Positions 1 through 6,077 of a DNA stretch of 9,075 nucleotides are shown here, piece by piece (the stretch's first letter is position 1; every line of letters starts with the position of its first letter). The position numbers and the translations under genes were made by a program. The notes beneath the pieces are model-generated. The model was not told the origin of the DNA, made no database searches, and saw nothing but the letters and a program-made list of their open reading frames with translations. Source of the DNA: Bacteroidota bacterium (GTDB lineage: Bacteria; Bacteroidota; Bacteroidia; Bacteroidales; PUMT01); NCBI GenBank assembly GCA_003556985.1, contig PWPZ01000176.1:1-9075 (forward strand), given 5' to 3'.

Positions 1-1830
1 ATTGACAACGATCTTTCAAGCCTTAGCCAAAGGGTCAGCACTGTCGAGGGGGGCCGGCTGATGCAAATTCAACCGGTTGAATTCAAGGATGCCACCAAAA
101 ACCTTGAATCATCAACTGCCCCGGCCAGGTATGAAATATATCTTCGCGCCGAGGTTGATCCGCCGGTCTACAACGGCAAAACATTGCAGGCCTCGCATAT
201 TAAAATTGTCGGCCACAACGCCTTCGTAACATATAATACCAAAGGTGATGAATATCTGGGAGGAGTTGATGTTTTCGATGTAAGTGACATTGAAAACCCC
301 ACACTTGTTCAGGGCGTTATTTTCCCTGAAAAGGACATAAGCTCCATTGATATTGATCCCCTGGGTACAGGGAATAACAATTTCATCTATCTGACCGGTG
401 CCTATAATCCCGATATCAATGACCTCGGACTGGAATCACCGGCCGTGGTTGAAAAGTTTATTGCCAACAAGGCAAACCAGTTTATGCACCTTGGTGAGCA
501 GCGCAAATTTTTTGATTTGGAAAGTTTCGCGGGAAATGATATTCGTCATTACGAGCAGGGAAGTAAAAGGGTTTATGTAACATCAGGTTCCGGCGGTGGA
601 CTGAGTATTCTGGGCAATGAACTGAGCCGCATCAGTTATATACCCGTTCCCTATGCCCGTTCAATTGATACCGACGGTACGAATATGGTTGTTTACAGCG
701 CTGAAGATAACAGGCTGATTGTGATGGATATGGATGGTGAATTTAAGAGAGAGATTATAACGGGAGGCGATCATTTTATCGGCGATGAATATCTGGAGGC
801 AAAATCCATAGTCAGACTTAAGGGAAATCTTGCTTTCGTTGCTGCCGGAACGGGAGGCATGGAAATTTATGATATTGAATCGAAAGAAAAGGTTGGCTTT
901 CTACCCAGGCCAAATATACCTGAAGACGCTGAAATTCCTCTGAATTATGTAACAAATGGTGTTTCTGTAAATGAAAAGCTGGTGCTTGTTGCAAATGGCG
1001 GATCAGGGGTACACATTGCCGGGTTGGACGATGAAGACGGCTTGCGTTCTATTGGTAAGTTCATGTTTGAGTACGGATCATCTGCAAATTTCATTGAAGC
1101 CCGCGACAATAAGGTGTTTGTGGCAACCGGGCTGGGCGGACTGAAAATTCTGGAGATAGTGGAGCTTGAACCTACTCAGCCATGTGAAACATTATGGCCC
1201 AATATAGTTGAGCTTTTTCCCGAAAAAGCTTCCCTGCATGAACCGGGTCATCCTGCCCATGCTCTTGTACAGGATGGCCTTCCGGGCACGATTAAACTCA
1301 TAGAAGACGGACCCGTTTATATAACCTTCATACACAACGGCGCCGGATGGCATAACCAGTTCGGGTACTATGCGTATCATGAGGACGATATCCCTGCCAC
1401 ACCCGATGATCTTGATAAAAAGATCATTTATCAGTATGTTAATGAAAACAACAACCGGGAGTCGCGGCAGCAGGGAGAGCGGGTCAGGCTGGGTTCGGAC
1501 GGACAGATTTTTCCTGCCGGAACAATTATTGGCTTCTATATCAAAGCCGACGGATGGGACAGGGACGCCTGGCAACCGCGGGAACCACGGCATTTAGTAT
1601 ATACCACCCCCGAATTCAACTACGAGGATTCGCGCAGGCATGTTCTTTTTCTTGAAGGAAGCTGCCTTGACATAGTGCTTGGTTTTGAAGATATGATTAC
1701 GGCCAACAGCGACGAGGACTTCAATGATATTATCTTTACTATTTCCAACGGTGACGATGAATGGGGCAACGAGCATAACCAGTTTATCTGCAGGGAGGAT
1801 CTGCCTGTTTTGGATTTACCTGAAAAATAA
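1..1830 (+). CDS. LVIVD-repeat beta-propeller protein with C-terminal DUF4114 domain, 5' partial
   Basis: The reading frame is open from base 1 through the first ATG (base 61) to a TAA at 1828-1830, so the start lies before the window. The 20 residues ahead of that ATG include LSSLSQRVSTVE, a heptad-like segment typical of the region just after the signal in Bacteroidota surface proteins. Counting from the ATG at 61, residues about 45-370 hold repeated beta-propeller blades of LVIVD type: GVDVFDVSDIENP near 68-80, further blades with GGLSIL, GGMEIYDIE and GSGVHIAGL, and VFVATGLGGLKILEI before about 370. Residues about 420-565 match DUF4114: an aromatic, Gly-rich N-terminal part, then LGFED and the acidic signature NSDEDFNDIIF at 549-559, which looks like a metal-binding loop. 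It is probably secreted or surface-exposed; no T9SS sorting domain is seen at the C-terminus. The substrate is unknown. An isolated gene ending in a terminator is the only context visible. Confidence 0.85.
   Translation: MDNDLSSLSQRVSTVEGGRLMQIQPVEFKDATKNLESSTAPARYEIYLRAEVDPPVYNGKTLQASHIKIVGHNAFVTYNTKGDEYLGGVDVFDVSDIENPTLVQGVIFPEKDISSIDIDPLGTGNNNFIYLTGAYNPDINDLGLESPAVVEKFIANKANQFMHLGEQRKFFDLESFAGNDIRHYEQGSKRVYVTSGSGGGLSILGNELSRISYIPVPYARSIDTDGTNMVVYSAEDNRLIVMDMDGEFKREIITGGDHFIGDEYLEAKSIVRLKGNLAFVAAGTGGMEIYDIESKEKVGFLPRPNIPEDAEIPLNYVTNGVSVNEKLVLVANGGSGVHIAGLDDEDGLRSIGKFMFEYGSSANFIEARDNKVFVATGLGGLKILEIVELEPTQPCETLWPNIVELFPEKASLHEPGHPAHALVQDGLPGTIKLIEDGPVYITFIHNGAGWHNQFGYYAYHEDDIPATPDDLDKKIIYQYVNENNNRESRQQGERVRLGSDGQIFPAGTIIGFYIKADGWDRDAWQPREPRHLVYTTPEFNYEDSRRHVLFLEGSCLDIVLGFEDMITANSDEDFNDIIFTISNGDDEWGNEHNQFICREDLPVLDLPEK
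66..83. repeat. 18-bp perfect palindrome inside the LVIVD gene
   Basis: AATTCAACCGGTTGAATT is its own reverse complement over all 18 bases and lies inside the open frame, just after the internal ATG at 61. It encodes ordinary residues of the protein. A regulatory role is not shown; it may be chance. Confidence 0.5.
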
Positions 1831-1857
1831 CTCCTGTCATATAATCTTTGGTTTTAA

Positions 1858-1890
1858 GGTCGTCCTTAGTGTTTCTGAGGCGGCCTTTTT
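1858..1890 (+). terminator. Rho-independent terminator after the LVIVD/DUF4114 gene
   Basis: The left arm (1858-1868) pairs with TGAGGCGGCC (1876-1885) in a stem of about 10 pairs, including some G-U pairs and one bulged C. A run of five T follows at 1886-1890. It sits 28 bases after the stop codon, so it should end the upstream transcript and separate it from the chorismate mutase gene. Confidence 0.75.
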
Positions 1891-1892
1891 CC

Positions 1893-1921
1893 TTGGATAA
1901 GCCAGTAAATTAGTATTTTTA
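1893..1921 (+). promoter_or_regulatory. Possible Bacteroidota-type promoter for chorismate mutase
   Basis: TTG at 1893-1895 and TATTTTTA at 1914-1921 are separated by 18 bases. This resembles the phylum consensus (TTTG, about 19 bases, TAnnTTTG), with one mismatch in the -7 box. It lies directly behind the terminator and would give a leader of only about 10 bases. The match is moderate and the region is AT-rich, so chance is possible. Confidence 0.4.
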
Positions 1922-1936
1922 CATCAAAAAAAGAGA

Positions 1937-2224
1937 ATGACAGAACTTGATAAATACCGGGATCAAATTGACCAGATCGATAAAAAACTCATAGATCTGC
2001 TGGCCAGCAGATTCGAATTTTCAGCACATATTGGTGAAATAAAGGAAAAGAAGGGAATTGAAGTATTACAATCCAATCGCTGGGACAGTATCCTTTCCTC
2101 ACGAAAAGAGTATGCTATAAAAGCGGGACTTTCCGAGGCATTTACCATGGAATTTCTTCAGCTGGTCCACAGCGAGTCGATCCGGATACAGAAAGGTATT
2201 GCCGGAGGGAAAGACGGCCAGTGA
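1937..2224 (+). CDS. Chorismate mutase, AroQ class, monofunctional
   Basis: This 95-residue protein converts chorismate to prephenate, the branch step toward phenylalanine and tyrosine, in the cytoplasm. It is all-helical and of the size of a single AroQ domain. Against the E. coli mutase domain the active-site residues line up at a constant offset of three: R8, R25 (LLASR), K36 (IGEIKEKKG), R48, S81 and Q85 (HSESIRIQ). The E. coli Asp48 and Glu52 positions are Gln45 and Trp49 here; the RW pair after a Q-rich turn is, from memory, usual in this phylum. Many Bacteroidota carry this domain fused to DAHP synthase, whereas here it stands alone with no aromatic-pathway neighbour in view. The start is the first ATG and has no Shine-Dalgarno sequence, as usual in this phylum. 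The tail after Q85 (KGIAGGKDGQ) is encoded by a duplicated sequence. Confidence 0.92.
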   Translation: MTELDKYRDQIDQIDKKLIDLLASRFEFSAHIGEIKEKKGIEVLQSNRWDSILSSRKEYAIKAGLSEAFTMEFLQLVHSESIRIQKGIAGGKDGQ

Positions 2225-2256
2225 CCATAAAGAACCGGATTGCCGGAGGGAAAGAC
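2198..2256 (+). repeat. 18-bp direct repeat spanning the 3' end of chorismate mutase
   Basis: ATTGCCGGAGGGAAAGAC occurs at 2198-2215, inside the last codons of the mutase gene, and again at 2239-2256, after its stop. The period is 41 bases, and the flanks just upstream also share bases (AGAA..G.ATT). This looks like a short local duplication. The period is not a multiple of three, so the second copy would not extend the protein in frame. Confidence 0.85.
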
Positions 2257-2288
2257 CGCTGAAAGCCATGATGAATGGAATTCCGGAA

Positions 2289-3062
2289 TTACCCGCTGGT
2301 TTTTACCGGACGGCTCTCACCGGTTAATAAGAGTATCAGCGATAACAAAATATAGTAAAGTATTATAACCGGGATCGATTGCAGGCCCCAGTATATTACC
2401 AGAAAAAGAGAGGGCAGGGCGAACAGGTACCTGATCTTGTTTTCACCCGGCCGGAAATTACTGAATTTTATGTCAAACATGGGAATGGGAACTATCATCA
2501 GCAGAGAAAGGCTTATGTTCAGTGTCATAAGCAGGCCGGTATTAACCAGTGCTTCTCTTATCCATGATATTTCAGTTGTTAACAGTATGTATCCTGCCGA
2601 TGCAAAAAATATTCCTGCCGCCGGCGAGGGGAGTCCGCTAAATGACTTGGTTTTGCTGTCGTCCAGGTTGAATTTCGCCAGTCGCAATGCTGCAAATAAG
2701 GCAGGCAGGAATGCGCTGGCAAGTATGGCTGCTTCGCCGGCTGTGAGCAGGTCAACGCTGAAGAGGGGATCACCTGCCATTAGTGAATTTAAAAGCAGAT
2801 GAAAAAGAATGAAAGAAGGAGCCACTCCGAAGCTGACCATGTCGGCAAGGGAATCAAGTTCTTTGCCGAAATCGGAATAAGCATTGAGCAACCTTGCAGC
2901 CAGTCCGTCGGCAAAATCCAGAACTCCTGCAAGAAGAACCATCAGTCCTGCCAGGGCAACATCATAAAAGCTTAAAAGAATGGCAAAACAGCCCGATAGC
3001 AGATTAAGCATGGTGATGATGCTGGGTATATTCGATTTAAGGGATTTCAAAAAGCCGCTCAT
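2289..3062 (-). CDS. pssA: CDP-diacylglycerol--serine O-phosphatidyltransferase (phosphatidylserine synthase)
   Basis: This 257-residue integral membrane enzyme transfers phosphatidyl from CDP-diacylglycerol to serine, the first step toward phosphatidylethanolamine. The CDP-alcohol phosphatidyltransferase motif is complete: D49, D52-G53, A56-R57, G66, D70 and D74, within DFADGLAARLL and GKELDSLAD. The rest is a series of hydrophobic segments, about 6-8 in all, starting with NIPSIITMLNLLSGCFAILL (11-30), the typical start of this family. The substrate is assigned as serine from the overall type-II PssA look (N-terminal TMLNLLSG, MVSFGVAP after the motif) and the length; a related alcohol acceptor is less likely. 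An in-frame TAA lies two codons upstream of the chosen ATG. In many Bacteroidota the gene neighbours phosphatidylserine decarboxylase, but that gene is not in view here. It is convergent with chorismate mutase, with 64 bases between them and no clear terminator. Confidence 0.92.
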   Translation of the reverse strand: MSGFLKSLKSNIPSIITMLNLLSGCFAILLSFYDVALAGLMVLLAGVLDFADGLAARLLNAYSDFGKELDSLADMVSFGVAPSFILFHLLLNSLMAGDPLFSVDLLTAGEAAILASAFLPALFAALRLAKFNLDDSKTKSFSGLPSPAAGIFFASAGYILLTTEISWIREALVNTGLLMTLNISLSLLMIVPIPMFDIKFSNFRPGENKIRYLFALPSLFLVIYWGLQSIPVIILYYILLSLILLLTGESRPVKTSG

Positions 3063-3080
3063 TTGTTAATATGATATTTT

Positions 3081-3088
3081 TACCTCCT
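3081..3088 (-). promoter_or_regulatory. Strong Shine-Dalgarno-like sequence before pssA, unusually distant
   Basis: On the minus strand this reads AGGAGGTA, a near-perfect anti-16S match, but 18 bases separate it from the ATG at 3062 instead of the usual 5-9. No in-frame start lies closer, because a TAA stands just upstream of the ATG. It may be a weakly used ribosome site or a chance match in a phylum that rarely depends on such sites. Confidence 0.4.
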
Positions 3089-3119
3089 GGGCATTTATGG
3101 TTAAAAGCAATAAATATTG

Positions 3120-3127
3120 CAAAAGTA
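3120..3127 (-). promoter_or_regulatory. Possible -7 box of the pssA promoter
   Basis: The minus strand reads TACTTTTG, a full match to the Bacteroidota -7 consensus TAnnTTTG, 57 bases upstream of the pssA start. A matching TTTG box at the expected distance is not seen; the nearest is a TTTA about 25 bases upstream. Transcription would start near 3113 and include the Shine-Dalgarno-like site. Confidence 0.45.
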
Positions 3128-3204
3128 AGTTAAAATTGATAGTTTGCGTATTAAATCCGGCGATATTGAAGTGATTGGGATCATTTATATAAAATCTGAC
3201 AGAG

Positions 3205-4287
3205 ATGCCACCTCTTAACCGTTTGATTATATTGGCATTTATTTGTTTATTTCCGGCTACTTCCTTCTCCCAGCCGGCAAAATATTCAAATGAATTTATG
3301 AATGTCGGTGTGGGGGCAAGATCAATCGGCATGGGAAAAGCTTTTACAGCCTCTGCCAATGATGTGACTGCTTCTTACTGGAATCCGGCGGGACTGGCAC
3401 GGATTGCCGGAAGGTATCAGGGGGCGCTTATGCATGCCCCTTATTTTGCTGGTATTGCCAAATTCGATTATTTGGGGGCTGCTACCAGTCTGGATGAAGA
3501 AAGTTCACTGGGAATATCCCTGCTGAGATATGGCGTTGATGATATTCCCAATACTATTGACCTGATTGATGGAGATGGGAATATTGATTACGACCGGATA
3601 AGTTCGTTTTCGGTAGCCGATTATGCGTTTTTGGCCACTTATGCAAGGAACTCGCCTGTCGGCGGACTGGATTTTGGGGGGAATCTTAAAATAATCAGGC
3701 GTTCGGTTGGCGAATTTGCTTCTGCCTGGGGCTTCGGCGTTGATGTCGGGGCACGGTTTATGTACGGGGACTGGAAATTTGGAGCAGTGATCCGCGATGC
3801 AACAGGCACTTTCAACGTCTGGAAGTTCAATGAGGAGAAGCTGGTAATAGAGGTTGCCGACTCTGTTTTTAACCTGCCCCCCGATAATTCCCTGGAACTG
3901 ACGCTTCCGCGTTTGTATTTCGGGGCTGCCCGGAATTTCCTGATAAATGACAAGGTGTCACTTCTGGCAGAGGTAAATGCAACAGTTTCATTTCACGGGG
4001 AAACTGCGGCTCTTTTAAGCAGCAGCCTGATCGGCACGGAGCCTGTTTTTGGAATTGAAATAAATTACGGCGGACTAATTTTTTTGAGGTCAGGAATTGG
4101 TAATTTGCAGCGTATAACGGAATTTGGCAATAATAAGAGGCTGGTTGCAGATCCTTCTGCAGGTTTGGGATTAAAGCTCGGAAATTTTTACCTCGATTAT
4201 GCACTTGGAAATATTTCTCCACAAACCATATCTTTATACTCAAATATTTTCTCGTTAAGATACGTTTTCGGGGAAGATAATAAGTAA
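3205..4287 (+). CDS. PorV/PorQ-family outer-membrane beta-barrel protein
   Basis: This 360-residue protein has a signal peptide (residues 1-22: two charged or polar residues, a hydrophobic core LIILAFICLF, and a cut after SFS), so the mature protein should begin with Gln23. The N-terminal mature part, NVGVGARSIGMGKAF followed by NDVTASYWNPAGLARI (about 33-66), is the hallmark of the PorV/PorQ family (UPF0164, FadL-like barrels). The rest alternates polar and hydrophobic residues as in beta-strands, ending in the strand NIFSLRYVF close to the C-terminus. PorV itself shuttles type IX secretion cargo; this sequence is a family member without core T9SS genes nearby, so the specific role is open. 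A weak promoter-like pair (TTG at 3117-3119, TAGTTTG at 3140-3146) precedes it. The next gene starts 22 bases after its stop, so the two are probably co-transcribed. Confidence 0.85.
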   Translation: MPPLNRLIILAFICLFPATSFSQPAKYSNEFMNVGVGARSIGMGKAFTASANDVTASYWNPAGLARIAGRYQGALMHAPYFAGIAKFDYLGAATSLDEESSLGISLLRYGVDDIPNTIDLIDGDGNIDYDRISSFSVADYAFLATYARNSPVGGLDFGGNLKIIRRSVGEFASAWGFGVDVGARFMYGDWKFGAVIRDATGTFNVWKFNEEKLVIEVADSVFNLPPDNSLELTLPRLYFGAARNFLINDKVSLLAEVNATVSFHGETAALLSSSLIGTEPVFGIEINYGGLIFLRSGIGNLQRITEFGNNKRLVADPSAGLGLKLGNFYLDYALGNISPQTISLYSNIFSLRYVFGEDNK

Positions 4288-4308
4288 CTTTTTTGATAAT
4301 TATTAATA

Positions 4309-4728
4309 ATGAAAATTGCAGTTGATTTTGACGGAACCATTGTTGAGGATGACTATCCGGATATAGGAAAACCCATGTTGTTTGCATTTGAAACACTGAA
4401 AGAGTTGCAGAAACAGAAACATCAGCTTATCTTGTGGACATACAGGTCAGGAAGCCAACTTGAAGAAGCAATTGAATTTTGCAGGGAAAACGGGATAGAA
4501 TTCTATGCGGTCAATAACAGCTACCCGGAAGAGACTTACGATAACGCATTCAGCAGGAAAATTCATGCACATGTGTTTATTGACGATCGTAACCTCGGGG
4601 GTTTCCCGGGATGGAGCAAGGTATGGCAAATGCTTAACGGTGGCACTGCCGACGAAGCATCGTCTCATCTTGAAAAGGACGACGGAAAACAGGGATTGTG
4701 GCAGAAAATCATTGGGAAAAAAACCTGA
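4309..4728 (+). CDS. Small HAD-superfamily hydrolase (BT0820-like)
   Basis: This 139-residue cytoplasmic protein carries all HAD phosphatase motifs: motif I DFDGT with nucleophile D6 and acid/base D8, motif II LWTYRSG with T44, the lysine of motif III at K84 (SRKIHAH), and motif IV FIDDRNLGG with D92-D93 for magnesium. The spacing between motifs I and II is short with almost no cap, so the active site is open and the substrate could be a large or phosphorylated macromolecule as well as a small molecule; the substrate cannot be read from sequence. The tail after about residue 112 (GGTADEASSHLEKDDGKQG) is polar and probably flexible. It follows the barrel protein by 21 bases, with an AT-rich leader and no Shine-Dalgarno sequence. 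It is probably in one operon with that gene and perhaps with the cyclase 80 bases downstream. Confidence 0.85.
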   Translation: MKIAVDFDGTIVEDDYPDIGKPMLFAFETLKELQKQKHQLILWTYRSGSQLEEAIEFCRENGIEFYAVNNSYPEETYDNAFSRKIHAHVFIDDRNLGGFPGWSKVWQMLNGGTADEASSHLEKDDGKQGLWQKIIGKKT

Positions 4729-4786
4729 CATGGCCGAACAGCCGGCTCAGGGTCTAAACCACACCTTCTTTCTCATTAAACCATGA

Positions 4787-4798
4787 ATGTTATAACAT
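4787..4798. repeat. 12-bp perfect palindrome before the glutaminyl cyclase
   Basis: ATGTTATAACAT is its own reverse complement and ends 10 bases before the cyclase start codon. It could be an operator or affect the leader; at 12 bp in AT-rich sequence it may also be chance. No consensus promoter is visible in the 80-base gap. Confidence 0.3.
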
Positions 4799-4808
4799 AT
4801 AATCATCA

Positions 4809-5930
4809 ATGCAGACTTACGGATATTTTTTACTTTTTATATCGTTTATTTCCCTGAGTTTTATGGGAGGCTGTTCCGAAACAGGGGAGAGAAGGGAAAC
4901 GGGTGAGGAATCTTCCCGGTCATCAGCGGCCCCTGCAGTTTCCCCCCCCCTGTCGGGCCGGATAGTTGAGCCTTCCCAGGGCGATATTTTTACCAGGGAA
5001 GAAAACATCAGCATTGTGGTTGACCTGGATGATGAAGCAGGCGAAGTGGCAGCAGTAAATATGACAGTTGACGGTCAGGATGCCGTTTTTTCCGGGGATG
5101 TTTTGGGAACACTTATATGGGATTCATCGGGTCAGCCGGTTGGCAGCAGGCAAATCCGGGTTATCGTTGTTTTTGGAGATGAAACTACAGAGACTTATTC
5201 TCTGAGAATCGAACTGAAGTCGGATATTGTGCCCGTTCAGTACGGCTTTCGCATTATCAACAGCTATCCCCATGATATTCGTGCTTTCACGCAGGGACTG
5301 GTTTATGACGATGGATATTTTTATGAATCTACCGGCAAATACGGTGAATCAACTCTTAGGAAGGTGCGGGCCGAAACCGGTGAAGTAATGAGAAGCCTGA
5401 ATCTTGACAGGGAGTTGTTCGGAGAAGGTCTTTGTGTTTTTGACGGCAAGCTTTATCAGCTTACCTGGCAGTCGGGCGTCGGATTTGTATATGACAAGGA
5501 GACTTTCCGTGTTTTAAGAAGGATATATTACCAGACCGAGGGGTGGGGACTTACCACTGATGGCACCAGTTTATTAAAGAGCGATGGTTCGCATAACCTT
5601 TATGTCATGGATCCGCAATATTTTTCCGAAACCGCACGGATAGAGGTTTACGATAACAACGGAAGGGTTGGGAATCTAAATGAGCTGGAATTTATTGACG
5701 GTCTGATTTATGCAAATGTGTTTGACACCGATCATATAGTTATTATAGAGCCTGAAACCGGCAGAGTTACCGGACGGATAGATCTGAACGGATTGCTTGA
5801 CCCCCGGCATCACCATCCTAACCTCGATGTACTTCACGGAATTGCATACGACAGGGAAAACGGCCGTCTCTTTGTTACCGGTAAAAACTGGCCGCGACTT
5901 TTTGAGATCGAAAAGGTTCGCAGATCTTAA
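4809..5930 (+). CDS. Glutaminyl-peptide cyclotransferase, plant-type beta-propeller, lipoprotein with Ig-like region
   Basis: The enzyme converts N-terminal glutamine of exported proteins to pyroglutamate. Residues 1-21 form a lipoprotein signal ending in the lipobox FMGG before C22, so the mature protein is lipid-anchored on the outside of the cytoplasm. Residues 23-48 are a polar Ser/Glu/Pro linker. Residues about 50-138 form a beta-rich, Ig-like region (GRIVEPSQGD to YSLRIELK) not part of the catalytic fold. Residues about 145-370 are the Glu_cyclase_2 domain with its signatures: PHDIRAFTQGL (154-164), FYESTGKYG (171-179), FGEGL (204-208), YQLTW (216-220), GFVYD (225-229), TEGWGLT (243-249), SDGS (258-261), LNELE (290-294), DVLHGIAYD (340-348) and TGKNWP (357-362). 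Well-studied oral Bacteroidales cyclases are of the zinc-dependent animal type, so this is the other fold. The codons for residues 45-48 contain a run of nine C. It precedes the convergent kinase across a tandem repeat. Confidence 0.9.
   Translation: MQTYGYFLLFISFISLSFMGGCSETGERRETGEESSRSSAAPAVSPPLSGRIVEPSQGDIFTREENISIVVDLDDEAGEVAAVNMTVDGQDAVFSGDVLGTLIWDSSGQPVGSRQIRVIVVFGDETTETYSLRIELKSDIVPVQYGFRIINSYPHDIRAFTQGLVYDDGYFYESTGKYGESTLRKVRAETGEVMRSLNLDRELFGEGLCVFDGKLYQLTWQSGVGFVYDKETFRVLRRIYYQTEGWGLTTDGTSLLKSDGSHNLYVMDPQYFSETARIEVYDNNGRVGNLNELEFIDGLIYANVFDTDHIVIIEPETGRVTGRIDLNGLLDPRHHHPNLDVLHGIAYDRENGRLFVTGKNWPRLFEIEKVRRS
4942..4950 (+). repeat. Run of nine C inside the cyclase gene
   Basis: Nine consecutive C lie 133 bases into the gene, in the linker between lipobox and Ig-like region, encoding part of Ser-Pro-Pro-Leu. 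It is the longest G/C homopolymer in the window. A slip of one base would move the frame before any folded domain and abolish the enzyme. Confidence 0.9.
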
Positions 5931-5933
5931 GGT

Positions 5934-6077
5934 TGATCTGAGCGACATTCGCACCTGATGATTTCGGGCAGGTGATCCTGATGATCTGGGCGGCACCTGA
6001 ACCGGAACCGGGGCTCATACTCATCAGGCTGATCTGCACTACACCCGAACCGGATGATTTGCGGGTTATCCTGCAAG
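5934..6077. repeat. Three degenerate 48-bp tandem repeats between convergent genes
   Basis: TGATCTG begins at 5934, 5982 and 6030, a spacing of exactly 48 bases each time. Within the units, CACC(T/C)GA follows (5952-, 5993-, 6042-), and units two and three share GAACCGGA while units one and three share GGATGATTT-like and ATCCTG ends. Unit two is the most diverged. The array fills the whole gap between the cyclase and kinase genes, and the third unit runs over the last four codons and stop of the kinase gene. Short inverted pairs occur inside it (CACCTG 5952-5957 with CAGGTG 5969-5974; CCTGATGA 5978-5985 with TCATCAGG 6021-6028), so it can fold in RNA and may help end transcription from both sides, though no T run follows. 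Confidence 0.75.

Noticed and set aside
1180..1195. GTGAAACA parS half-site
   Set aside because: Only the right half matches; the left half matches 3 of 8 positions.
2279..2290. 12-bp palindrome AATTCCGGAATT at the pssA stop codon as a terminator
   Set aside because: There is no loop and no T run on either side, so it does not form a usual terminator.
3066..3359. 97-codon minus-strand frame upstream of pssA
   Set aside because: It overlaps the start of the barrel gene and the pssA promoter region antisense and shows no domain features.
3983..4006. parS-like sequence with inverted arms CAGTTTC and GAAACTG
   Set aside because: Aligned to the parS consensus it matches only about 10 of 16 positions and its arms are spaced too far apart. 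It lies inside the barrel gene.
5676..5996. 106-codon minus-strand frame over the cyclase end and repeat array
   Set aside because: It is antisense to conserved cyclase motifs and its residues do not look like a protein family.
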